Positions 33,251-41,239 of a stretch of DNA of 64,000 bases are shown piece by piece. A model generated the notes under the pieces. It searched no databases. It was not told where the DNA came from and saw only the letters and a list, made by a program, of their open reading frames with translations. Origin of the DNA: a bacterium (GTDB lineage Bacteria > 4484-113 > JAGGVC01); assembly GCA_039961635.1 (NCBI GenBank), contig JABRWB010000005.1, forward strand, positions 23,259 through 87,258. The letters run 5' to 3'. The translations under genes were made by a program, and so were the position numbers. Position 1 is the stretch's first letter. Every line of letters begins with the position of its first letter.

Positions 33251-34057
33251 GTGGACGACAGGAACAGACTGTTCGCATTGCGCAAACTGGCCGAAACGGA
33301 GCTGAAAATCGCCGCCGCGGCAGGTGAAATGCGGGATTTCGGCTGGTGCAGGCTTGCGGTTTCCCAGCGGTTTCCTTTTTACTCTCCCGGCTGGGCGGTC
33401 TTCCCGCAGTTTGCGCCGGGCGAAGGCGATGCCGCGAAGGACTTGGAGTCCGTAATTGGTTCCATTGCGCCGGAGATGAAATCCTGCGGCGCGTCCGGCT
33501 TGCGCGTCGTCTTTTCACCTGAACTGACGGGAGACTACCTCGCGAAAAATCTTTCTGAAGACCTGTTTCTTCTTGATTTCAAGCAGGAAATCCGCGACGT
33601 ATATGCATGGGTCAAGGCGAAAAAGCCCGCGTCCCAACCCGGAATTGAAATCCGCGCCGCAAGCTCGGACTGGGAGGCCGCCGCGCCCGCTTTCGAAGAG
33701 CCGGAAAGCCCGATGCCGGCCGCGGACAGGATGGCGATCCACCGGATGAGGGACGGGAATTTGCCCGGATACAAAACGCTGATTGCTTTTCTGAACGGGG
33801 CGCCCGCCGGCAGGATGGCATATTTCAACGACGGGGTGGCCGGCAGGCTGCACGGCTTGTACGTGCTTCCGGGATTCAGGCGCAAGGGGGTCGCAACCGC
33901 TCTGATGGATGCGGGACTCGCCGCGGCGCGCGACGCGGGGAATATAGTAATCGGCGTAATCGCGCGGCGCGAAAGCCCGGCGCGGTTCCTTTATGTCGAC
34001 TTCGGATTCGCCAAGATCGGCGAGATTGCAATTTACGAAGGCAAAGCGCCGCTTTGA
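33251..34057 (+). CDS. GNAT family N-acetyltransferase
   Basis: The start is a GTG at 33251, giving 268 aa; the open frame before it is not protein-like. The N-terminal 120 residues (DDRNRLFALRKLAETELKIA) form a domain I do not recognise. The C-terminal part is a GNAT fold: GRLHGLYVLPGFRRKGVATA carries the motif A RxxGxA acetyl-CoA pyrophosphate loop, followed by RFLYVDFGFAKIGEIAIY. It transfers an acetyl group from acetyl-CoA to an unknown amine. Its 3' end overlaps the convergent hydrolase-like gene by 25 nt. Confidence 0.78.
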   Translation: MDDRNRLFALRKLAETELKIAAAAGEMRDFGWCRLAVSQRFPFYSPGWAVFPQFAPGEGDAAKDLESVIGSIAPEMKSCGASGLRVVFSPELTGDYLAKNLSEDLFLLDFKQEIRDVYAWVKAKKPASQPGIEIRAASSDWEAAAPAFEEPESPMPAADRMAIHRMRDGNLPGYKTLIAFLNGAPAGRMAYFNDGVAGRLHGLYVLPGFRRKGVATALMDAGLAAARDAGNIVIGVIARRESPARFLYVDFGFAKIGEIAIYEGKAPL

Positions 34058-34959
34058 TCCGGCTCCGCGACGGAGAATGGGAGGCCCAAGGCCGAGAGGA
34101 ATTTCATCTTGATATCCAGCACCGCGCCCTCGAACAGCTTGGGACTGCGCCCTTCGCCGTCCAGTATGTAAAAGTCCGTCGGGATTCCGGCGGCCACGAG
34201 AGCGTTCGCCATTTCCTGCGATTCGTTCCAGTTCGTCACATTGTCGTTGCGGCCGTGAAACAGGAGCACGCGCCCGGTGATCCTTTCCGCGAAGAACAGC
34301 GGCGAGCGCATCCGGTAGGCGTCGGAATCCCGTAACGGGCTTCCCAATTCCGCTTCGGTTAAATCCAAAATCCGGCGCCGGCTTTCCTTGCGTTCGTCCG
34401 CGAGTCCGGCGGCGTATTCGGCCGCGTCGTAAAATCCCGACGAGGCGATGACGCCCGCGACTTCCGTTTTAGTCGCGGCCAGCATCGCAAGATACGCGCC
34501 TTCCGCCCAGCCTTCGATCACGACGCGGTTTTCGTCCAGCCTGACATGCCGGCGGATGTATTCGAGAGCCGCCAGAACGTCCATCAGCGCCGGGCCGCCC
34601 AGCGCTCCCTCGCGAAAGTCCGGAGCGAATACGGCGTAGCCCAGCGGGGCGTATACCGCCCCGCCGTCGCGGAAAAAGGAAAGCGCGTCGGTTGATTCCC
34701 CCCCCCCGCCGTTGAGAAGCAGCACGACCGGATGCGGCCCCTCGCCCGCCGGGATGTAAACCAGCGACCTGCAAATCGTGCCGTCCTCGACGCGCACGCG
34801 CACCGCGGCGGGCTCCGGAAAATACCGGCCAGGCTCGTTCCCGCGTTCCGCGGCGGACAAGGCCGGCGGCGCCGCTATTAGCGCGGCGAAAATCGAAGCT
34901 GCAAGCAAACTTTTCACGCGTGACATTTGACTGCGCAAGGCGGCGGCGCGTTCGGTCAT
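34033..34959 (-). CDS. Secreted alpha/beta-hydrolase-fold protein lacking the nucleophile Ser
   Basis: The start ATG at 34959 overlaps the aldehyde dehydrogenase stop (ATGA); the product has 308 aa. An N-terminal signal peptide (VKSLLAASIFAALIAAPPAL) precedes a dipeptidyl-peptidase/acetyl-xylan-esterase-like hydrolase fold: HPVVLLLNGGGGEST, GYAVFAPDFREG, VLAALEYIRRHVRLDENRVV. The nucleophile elbow, normally G-x-S-x-G, reads EGWAEGAY: the serine codon is GCG (Ala). The acid residue is present in LLFHGRNDNV, but the expected His near the C-terminus is not obvious. It may be a non-catalytic binding protein or use another mechanism. Confidence 0.75.
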   Translation of the reverse strand: MTERAAALRSQMSRVKSLLAASIFAALIAAPPALSAAERGNEPGRYFPEPAAVRVRVEDGTICRSLVYIPAGEGPHPVVLLLNGGGGESTDALSFFRDGGAVYAPLGYAVFAPDFREGALGGPALMDVLAALEYIRRHVRLDENRVVIEGWAEGAYLAMLAATKTEVAGVIASSGFYDAAEYAAGLADERKESRRRILDLTEAELGSPLRDSDAYRMRSPLFFAERITGRVLLFHGRNDNVTNWNESQEMANALVAAGIPTDFYILDGEGRSPKLFEGAVLDIKMKFLSALGLPFSVAEPDQSGALPS

Positions 34960-36392
34960 GCTCCCCAGTAGTTGTTGAACAACATATCGCGCGGCGCGGT
35001 CATTTCTTCCACCGCCCACCGCAGTCCCGCCAATCCGCTCCGAGCGGCCGAGGCCGAGCGGTACTGGACGCCTTCCTCTATTTCCAGCGGGTATTCGTTC
35101 ATTATTATCGTGCCGGCGTTCAGATTTTCCAGAAGGTACAGCCCGTCCTCCTGGTCGCGGGAAAACAATGCCGCAATGAAGTCGCTGCCGGTGGCATGCA
35201 TGAATTTCACCGCCGCATCCAGCGAATCTACGCTGTGCATCACGGCAACGGGTCCCATCGGGCGGGGATTGGCGGCGATAAAATCCTGCGGGAGATCTTC
35301 TATCAGCGTCGGCTGGAACAACGCGCCCTCGCAATCGCCCCCGGCGACAACCCGCGCACCCGCGCTTTTGGCGCGCGATATCCAGTCGGCGAGCCTTTCG
35401 GCCTCGTTCTTGTACGTCATCGGGCCGACCAGCGTTCCGGGATCGAGCGGATCGCCCGCTTTGACGTCCAACTCCACGGCGTCCACCATCCTCTGGCGGA
35501 ACTGCGGATAGATTCTGTCGTGGACCAGCACGTTTTCGATCGCGAAGCACGACTGCCCCGCGCCGGCGAACGCGCCGCGAGCGATCGCGCCTGCCGCGTA
35601 TTTAACGTCGCAGTCCGGCATCACAATCGCCGCAGCGTCGCCGAAAATGTTCATCGAAACGTGCTTGTTTCCGGCGCGCTCCGCGATTTTGGACGCCATC
35701 CGCTTCGAACCGAAGTACGAGAGCATCGCCACCCGCGGATCGTCAATCGCCGCGTAAAACAAATCGTAATCCATCGGCAAAACCGAGAACCAGCGGATTT
35801 CGCCCATTGCGTCGCCGACGATATCGGCGAACCGGAGCACCGAAAGCGCGGCGCCCGTCGGAGGGCGTTGCACGACGACCGTACCTGCGGCCGCCGCCGC
35901 TGCGAGCTGGTGCGCGCACAGCGAAACCGGATTGGTGAACGGAACCGCGGAAAGAACGACGCCGCGCGGGAACCGCCTTATCATATTCATCCGCTGCAAG
36001 CTGCCAACCGGAACAAACATCGGCTCGATGATGTTGCGCTGGCGCACGCACTCCTTTGCGCCGGCCTGGAGAAGTCCGGTGGCCGATTTGATTTCGCCCA
36101 AGGCCAGCGCTATCGGCTTGCCGGTCTCGCGGCAAAGAAGATCGGCAAGGCCGTCGCTTTCCACGCGAAGCCGCGCCGCCGCCGCCGAAAGCAGCTTGGC
36201 GCGTTCCGCCGGATGAAGCGCGCGCGCGCGCAAAAACGCCGCCGCCGCGCAATCGAGGAACAAAGGAAGCGCCGCGCTGCCCGCGCGCGTGTAACCGCCG
36301 AGCTTCGACCCGTCGAGAATTGAAAAGGCCTCGACTTCGGCCTCGCCCGGTATTTCCTCTCCGGCTATCGTCAGGGGAAAGCGGTGGTTCAT
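34956..36392 (-). CDS. Aldehyde dehydrogenase-superfamily protein with atypical motifs
   Basis: The product is 478 aa from the ATG at 36392. The ALDH fold is evident: LLCRETGKPIALALGEI, PRGVVLSAVPFTNPVSLCAH, the catalytic Cys region GAFAGAGQSCFAIENVLVHD, PTLIEDLPQDF and AALFSRDQEDGLYLLENLNA. The usual general-base motif ELGGK/N is replaced by MNIFGDAAAIV, so the catalytic Glu is absent. That pattern occurs in ALDH members that reduce or transfer acyl groups without deacylation by water, but the substrate is unknown. It is the first gene of a pair coupled to the hydrolase-like gene. Confidence 0.85.
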   Translation of the reverse strand: MNHRFPLTIAGEEIPGEAEVEAFSILDGSKLGGYTRAGSAALPLFLDCAAAAFLRARALHPAERAKLLSAAAARLRVESDGLADLLCRETGKPIALALGEIKSATGLLQAGAKECVRQRNIIEPMFVPVGSLQRMNMIRRFPRGVVLSAVPFTNPVSLCAHQLAAAAAAGTVVVQRPPTGAALSVLRFADIVGDAMGEIRWFSVLPMDYDLFYAAIDDPRVAMLSYFGSKRMASKIAERAGNKHVSMNIFGDAAAIVMPDCDVKYAAGAIARGAFAGAGQSCFAIENVLVHDRIYPQFRQRMVDAVELDVKAGDPLDPGTLVGPMTYKNEAERLADWISRAKSAGARVVAGGDCEGALFQPTLIEDLPQDFIAANPRPMGPVAVMHSVDSLDAAVKFMHATGSDFIAALFSRDQEDGLYLLENLNAGTIIMNEYPLEIEEGVQYRSASAARSGLAGLRWAVEEMTAPRDMLFNNYWGA

Positions 36393-36470
36393 ACATCCCC
36401 GCAAAAGCAAAATCGGCCCGAAAAACGGGATTGCCCATTATACGCCATCCGCACGGCGCAGGGATATGGG

Positions 36471-36514
36471 TGCAAGGACATCCTTGTTAGGCGGGCGCAG
36501 CCAACCGCCCGAAG
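36471..36514. repeat. Palindromic sequence in the 252-bp gap before paralogue 4
   Basis: CAAGGACATCCTTG (palindrome) and GGCGGGCGCAGCCAACCGCC lie close together between the divergent aldehyde dehydrogenase and lipoprotein genes. Their layout, two small hairpins in succession, resembles the twin-hairpin elements elsewhere in the window. No second copy was found here. Confidence 0.4.
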
Positions 36515-36644
36515 GCGGATTGGTAACTTTACTGACGGTGCTGCGCTTGTCCGGCCGACGGCCCGCGCGGCAAGCGCGTAAAATATTGGTATCGCAATGC
36601 CGGTATTTACTTGAGTTCTGCAATCCATCCCAAGGGGGAAACCA

Positions 36645-39600
36645 ATGACGAAATTTGCAACGAGCGGCGTTGCTCTTGCCCTCTCGATTCTTCTCGCATC
36701 GCTTATTTTCGCGTGCGGCAAGTCAGCGAATCCTCCGGCTGCCCCCGCGTCGGGTGACGGTGCCGGGATTCCGATTGATTCGGTTGAATCCGGCGGCAAA
36801 ACCGCGCCCGTGGGCGGCGGCTGGCCTTCCGAGCTTCCCGACGACCGCCCGCAACCATGGGAAAAGCTTGATGAAAACGGCTATGTGATTGCATCCGGCG
36901 GGGATAAGGACATAAGCTCCATCAACACCGACACCGAATTTGCGGCCGGCGTCGAGCGCTACATCGAATTTGGCGACGTAACGGACTTCGGCGAAGCGTC
37001 GCGGTTCGCGAGCGGTGCGGCGGGTGCGCGCAGCGTAAGCTGGGCGCTCTACCGGCTTTCGATGGGGGCTGGCCAGCCCGGCGTCGTCGCTGCGGACGTA
37101 AATCCGCTTCCCGCGGGCGGCGGCCTGATATCAAACTGGTACGCCGGGATTTCGGACTACGGAAACGGAACCTGGAAGTGGTACGGGCCGTTTTCGGATT
37201 CTCATGTGCGGATTTCGATACCGCAGGGTGATTTCACCTCGCAGATAGGCAATACGTTCGTGGCGATAGTCGCGTTCGACGGCGCGGCGTTCGACGTCGT
37301 CGGCGTCGGCGCGAATCCGCGCGACGATTCGGACGCCTCCGCGCCGCCTGCTCCTGGAACGCCCACCGTCACCGCGGCCGCGGGGGGGGTCGTCGTCGAG
37401 TGGCCCGACGTGGTGGCAATCGATCTTGCGGGGTACCGGCTTTATTTCTCGAACGATCCGTTTTCGCAGCCCGACGACGCGGGAGTAGGGGCGGTCGGGT
37501 ATTTGCTCGCGCAGCCGCGGTTCTTCCTTCCCGAAATCGGCGACGAAGTCATTGTCGGACTTACCGCGGTGGACGTCTCCGGAAACGAAAGCGCGCTTTC
37601 GCCGACCGCGGGCGCGGTTCCTTTGCCGGGCGATCCCCCAAGCGCATCGCTTCAAACGGATGCGGCGGGAGGCAAGCGGGCTGGCACAATCACGCTCACC
37701 GCCACAGGCGGCGAGACTTACGATTTCGATATTGACGGCGACGGCGTGTTCGACCTTACCAATACTACGGGCACGGCGCTCGCGGATACTTCTAACACGG
37801 GAATAATCCGCCCCGCGGTTCGCTGCACGAATTCGGGCGGCGGCGTTTCGTTCGCCGCGGTCTCGCTCATCATCACCTCAAACAGCAGGCCGCTGGCGGA
37901 AGCGCACGTTTCTCCCAGCACCGGAGTCGTGCCTTTCAGCGCTTTCTTCAACGGTTTCGGATGGGACGACGACGGAACGATTGCCGAATGGGCCTGGGAC
38001 ACGGACGGCGACGGAAACTACGAATACACGAGTTCGAACGATCCCGAGGCTCCCCCTTACGAATACACGTATCCGGGGCTTTTTTCCGCGCGGTTCCGCG
38101 TGACCGACGACCAAGGAAGTTTCGACGTAGACACGGCGTGGGTTCTCGCCAACCCCGCTGGCGGCGCCGCCAACCAGCTGCCTTCCGCAAGCCTGGATTC
38201 GGGCGCGCAATTCCATCAGGCTGGCTCGGCTGTCATCTTCGACGCGTCGGGCAGCGTCGATCCCGACGGAGTGATCGAGCGGTACGACTGGGATTTCGAC
38301 GGCGATTTCCTGTGGGACAAGACGAGCGATTTACCGGTAGCGTCGCACATTTACACCGGATACTACGACGGCACAGCGTCGGTGCGCGTGACGGACGACG
38401 GCGGCGCATCCGAGACGGCGACCATTCCGGTAAGGATCAACGTCGCGCCTTACGCGATCGGGATCGCGAATCCTGACGAGGCCGAGAACGGCCAGACCAT
38501 TCTGCTTGACGCGTCCGGCAGCTTCGACTCGGACGGCCAAGTGACGCTTTACGAATGGGACGTCGATAACAACGGCGAATATGAAGTCAACACGGGGACA
38601 AGCCCGTATTATCAAATCGCCGACTACCCGTCCGGCAGATTCACAGTCGGATTCCGAGTGACGGACGACTTGCAGGGCCAGGGCGAAGGCACGATTTTCT
38701 TCATTGTCAAAGGATGGAGCGCGTTGTACAGCGTGGCGGGGACCGAAGACTCGTTTCATTCGATGGCGCTGGTATACGGGCGGCCCGCGATAAGCTTTTA
38801 CAACTGGAGCGACTCGGATCTGATGTACACCCGCAACCAGGACGAGTTTGGATATTCTTGGACCCAGCCTGTGACGGTGGATTCTGGCGGCGTGGTCGGG
38901 CGCGACAGCTCGCTCGCGGTCGTCAACGGTTTTCCGGCGATCGCGTATCTCGACCAGGGCAACACGGCGCTGAAGTACTGCCGCGCCTTGGACGAAATCG
39001 GAAACTCATGGGGAATGCCCGTGACCGTGGACAACGCCGGAGACGTTGGCGAGAAGCCCTGCCTGCTCGTCGTCGGAGGGCGTCCCGCGATCGCGTACAT
39101 CGACATCGGCAACTCGAACCTGAAGTACGTCCGCGCGAACGACGAAAACGGCGCGACCTGGGGCTCACCGGTCACGCCGGACAATTCCGGCACCGTCGGC
39201 GTCGGCAGCGTGTGCATGATGATGGTCTACGACCGTCCGGCGATTTCGTACTACAACGACAGCACGAAAGACATTATGTACGTGCGCGCGGCCGGCCAGT
39301 ACGGGACGTCGTGGGGCGCTCCGATCACCGTGGACTCGACCGAAGATTTGGGCAGGTTCAACTCGATGGCGATGGTGGACGGCAGGCCGGCGATCGCGTA
39401 CTACAACGAGACCCAGAATTGGATCCAATACAGCCGTGCGGCCGATTTCAACGGCGTTACTTGGGGCGGCGAAGTGCCGATCACGCACGCGGACGACATC
39501 GGCCAGTACCTGTCGCTTGCGGTGATAAACGGTTATCCGATGATCGCGTTTTACAACGCCACGGAAACGGACTGCTATCTTGTGGAAGCCTACTTCCGCG

Positions 39601-39746
39601 ACGGCTCGGAGTGGCAGACGCCTTTTCAATTTCTTTCCAGCTCGGACTACGGCAAGTACACGAACCTGATCGAATATTACGGCCAGCCCGCGATTGCCAC
39701 TTTCGACAACACGTTCGATCAAATCGTATTCATCCGCAAGTATTAG
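36645..39746 (+). CDS. Large lipoprotein with PKD-type domains and a seven-repeat propeller (paralogue 4)
   Basis: The product is 1,033 aa; the ATG follows AAGGGGG. Signal peptide and lipobox are ALSILLASLIFAC. Unlike paralogues 1-3 it lacks the dockerin-like pair. Instead a unique N-terminal region (about 30-240) is followed by a fibronectin-like domain (TPTVTAAAGGVVVEWPDVVA). At least three PKD-like domains follow (DDGTIAEWAWDTDGDG, DPDGVIERYDWDFDGDF, SDGQVTLYEWDVDNNG). The last 350 residues are seven clear repeats of about 51 residues, such as GGRPAIAYIDIGNSNLKYVR and DGRPAIAYYNETQNWIQYSR. It is probably a surface protein with the same propeller as the 18.8-26.5 kb array. Confidence 0.8.
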   Translation: MTKFATSGVALALSILLASLIFACGKSANPPAAPASGDGAGIPIDSVESGGKTAPVGGGWPSELPDDRPQPWEKLDENGYVIASGGDKDISSINTDTEFAAGVERYIEFGDVTDFGEASRFASGAAGARSVSWALYRLSMGAGQPGVVAADVNPLPAGGGLISNWYAGISDYGNGTWKWYGPFSDSHVRISIPQGDFTSQIGNTFVAIVAFDGAAFDVVGVGANPRDDSDASAPPAPGTPTVTAAAGGVVVEWPDVVAIDLAGYRLYFSNDPFSQPDDAGVGAVGYLLAQPRFFLPEIGDEVIVGLTAVDVSGNESALSPTAGAVPLPGDPPSASLQTDAAGGKRAGTITLTATGGETYDFDIDGDGVFDLTNTTGTALADTSNTGIIRPAVRCTNSGGGVSFAAVSLIITSNSRPLAEAHVSPSTGVVPFSAFFNGFGWDDDGTIAEWAWDTDGDGNYEYTSSNDPEAPPYEYTYPGLFSARFRVTDDQGSFDVDTAWVLANPAGGAANQLPSASLDSGAQFHQAGSAVIFDASGSVDPDGVIERYDWDFDGDFLWDKTSDLPVASHIYTGYYDGTASVRVTDDGGASETATIPVRINVAPYAIGIANPDEAENGQTILLDASGSFDSDGQVTLYEWDVDNNGEYEVNTGTSPYYQIADYPSGRFTVGFRVTDDLQGQGEGTIFFIVKGWSALYSVAGTEDSFHSMALVYGRPAISFYNWSDSDLMYTRNQDEFGYSWTQPVTVDSGGVVGRDSSLAVVNGFPAIAYLDQGNTALKYCRALDEIGNSWGMPVTVDNAGDVGEKPCLLVVGGRPAIAYIDIGNSNLKYVRANDENGATWGSPVTPDNSGTVGVGSVCMMMVYDRPAISYYNDSTKDIMYVRAAGQYGTSWGAPITVDSTEDLGRFNSMAMVDGRPAIAYYNETQNWIQYSRAADFNGVTWGGEVPITHADDIGQYLSLAVINGYPMIAFYNATETDCYLVEAYFRDGSEWQTPFQFLSSSDYGKYTNLIEYYGQPAIATFDNTFDQIVFIRKY

Positions 39747-39797
39747 GCCGGCTGCAAGGGATGCGCCTCAAAGCGCGCCGGCTTTACGGCCCTCCCT

Positions 39798-39830
39798 TAT
39801 AATCTCCCCGCCGGTTTGTTCCGGCGGAGG
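39798..39830 (+). promoter_or_regulatory. -10 box and hairpin overlapping the SD of the aminotransferase gene
   Basis: TATAAT lies at 39798-39803. CCGCCGG (39808-39814) pairs with CCGGCGG (39821-39827) around TTTGTT. The second arm includes the first bases of the Shine-Dalgarno GGCGGAGG, so the hairpin could restrict translation. It could instead be a simple transcript-stabilising 5' hairpin. Confidence 0.45.
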
Positions 39831-39834
39831 ACTT

Positions 39835-41142
39835 ATGGAATCACGCGGAACGGAATTGCGCGGCGCGGCCTCTCTCGGCCCTGATTACTGGCGCGCGCTC
39901 GACGCCGAGGCGCTGCGCGGGAAATTCAAGCGCAACTTGAACGAGGGGCTGTTCTCGCTCATCGCGTTCATGGGACTGGACGAGGCCGAAATCGAGGCCG
40001 AAGGCTGGCTCGTGCGCGACGGGAAGGGCCGCGAGTTCATAGACTGCCTGGGCGGGTACGGCGTCTTCAACTTCGGCCACCGGCATCCGGAAATAATCGC
40101 CGCGGTCGAGGCGCAGCTTCACCGCCAGCCGCTTTCGAGCAAGCTTCTCATGTCCCCGCCCGCGCTGGAGCTTGCCGCGACGCTTGCCGAAATCACGCCG
40201 GGGAAACTGCAGAAGTGCTTCTTCTGCAACAGCGGCACCGAGGCCGTCGAGGCGTCGCTTAAGCTCGCGCGGCTCACGACGGGGCGGAAGGGGATAATTT
40301 ACGCTTCCCGCGCATTCCACGGAAAGACGCTCGGCTCGCTTTCAGCGACCGACCGCGAAAAGCACCGCGCGCCGTTCGATCCGCTTCTCGGAAAATTCAC
40401 CGTCGTCCCGTTCGGCGAAGCGGACGCGCTCAAATCCGCGGTGACCGATGAAGTCGCGGCGGTGATACTCGAGCCGGTGCAGGGCGAGGGCGGTATATTC
40501 CCCGCGCCGCCGGGCTACCTTGCGGCCGCGCGCGCGGCGTGCGACCGCGCGGGTGCGCTGCTTATCTTCGACGAGGTGCAGACCGGGATGGGACGCACGG
40601 GGACGAACTTCGCCTGCGAGCACGACGGCGTCGCGCCCGACGTGATGGCGCTCGCCAAGGCGCTGGGCGGCGGCGTGATGCCCATCGGCGCGGTAATCGG
40701 CACGCCCGAAGCGTGGGCGGGATTCGAGGCGAATCCGCTTATCCACACGTCCACGTTCGGCGGCAACCCGCTTGCGTGCGCCGCGGCGCTTGCCGCGTGC
40801 AGGGTGCTCGTGCGCGACGGGCTTGCGGAGCGCGCCCGGCTTCGCGGACTCGAATTTCTCGCCGGACTGGAATCGCTGAAATCGGATTTTCCGGAGCTTG
40901 TAAGGGACGTGCGCGGCCGCGGGCTGATGATCGGCATCGAGTTCGCCGCGCCGGACGTCGCGGAGCTTTTCATCGCGATGATGATCGAGCTTGGCGTCTT
41001 CGTCGCGTTCGCGCTCAACAAGCCGGACATAATCCGCGTCGAGCCGCCCCTGACAATCCCGCCGGAGGTGGTGACGGAAGTCGTCTCCCGGATGCGCCAG
41101 GCGTGCGGCCACGTCGCGGGGATCGTGAGGGAGTTGGGGTAG
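39835..41142 (+). CDS. Class III aminotransferase (putrescine/acetylornithine aminotransferase type)
   Basis: The product is 435 aa. It has the class III PLP fold: DCLGGYGVFNFGHRHPEI, CFFCNSGTEAVEASLKLAR, ILEPVQGEGGIFPAPPGYL, LLIFDEVQTGMGRTG, and the PLP-binding Lys in MALAKALGGGVMPIGAV. The N-terminal extension (FKRNLNEGLFSLIAFMGLDE) and LGGYGVFNFGHRHP resemble YgjG-type putrescine aminotransferases more than ArgD. It would transfer an amino group from a diamine or acetylornithine to 2-oxoglutarate. No arginine or polyamine gene is adjacent, so the substrate is unsure. Unrelated to the secreted-protein operon that follows. Confidence 0.88.
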   Translation: MESRGTELRGAASLGPDYWRALDAEALRGKFKRNLNEGLFSLIAFMGLDEAEIEAEGWLVRDGKGREFIDCLGGYGVFNFGHRHPEIIAAVEAQLHRQPLSSKLLMSPPALELAATLAEITPGKLQKCFFCNSGTEAVEASLKLARLTTGRKGIIYASRAFHGKTLGSLSATDREKHRAPFDPLLGKFTVVPFGEADALKSAVTDEVAAVILEPVQGEGGIFPAPPGYLAAARAACDRAGALLIFDEVQTGMGRTGTNFACEHDGVAPDVMALAKALGGGVMPIGAVIGTPEAWAGFEANPLIHTSTFGGNPLACAAALAACRVLVRDGLAERARLRGLEFLAGLESLKSDFPELVRDVRGRGLMIGIEFAAPDVAELFIAMMIELGVFVAFALNKPDIIRVEPPLTIPPEVVTEVVSRMRQACGHVAGIVRELG

Positions 41143-41179
41143 GTTGATAAAGATTGGCAAGCAAGCTGCCGTGTGCGAA

Positions 41180-41219
41180 GCAACTGGCAACTGTCAACTG
41201 TCAACTGTGAACTGTCATC
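41180..41219. repeat. Heptamer array (CAACTGT)n before the S8 protease
   Basis: CAACTGG followed by CAACTGT, CAACTGT and a variant GAACTGT form a tandem array in the short gap between the aminotransferase stop and the protease start chosen at 41240. Related arrays occur at 58012-58082, 61838-61870 and 63345-63364. Confidence 0.75.
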
Positions 41220-41239
41220 TAATTGAGGGGCGCATCCAA

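Noticed and set aside
41144-41239. Start of the S8 protease at 41144
   Set aside because: This N-terminus would be translated from the CAACTGT repeat and would put 30 odd residues before the signal peptide; the TTG at 41240 has a better ribosome site.
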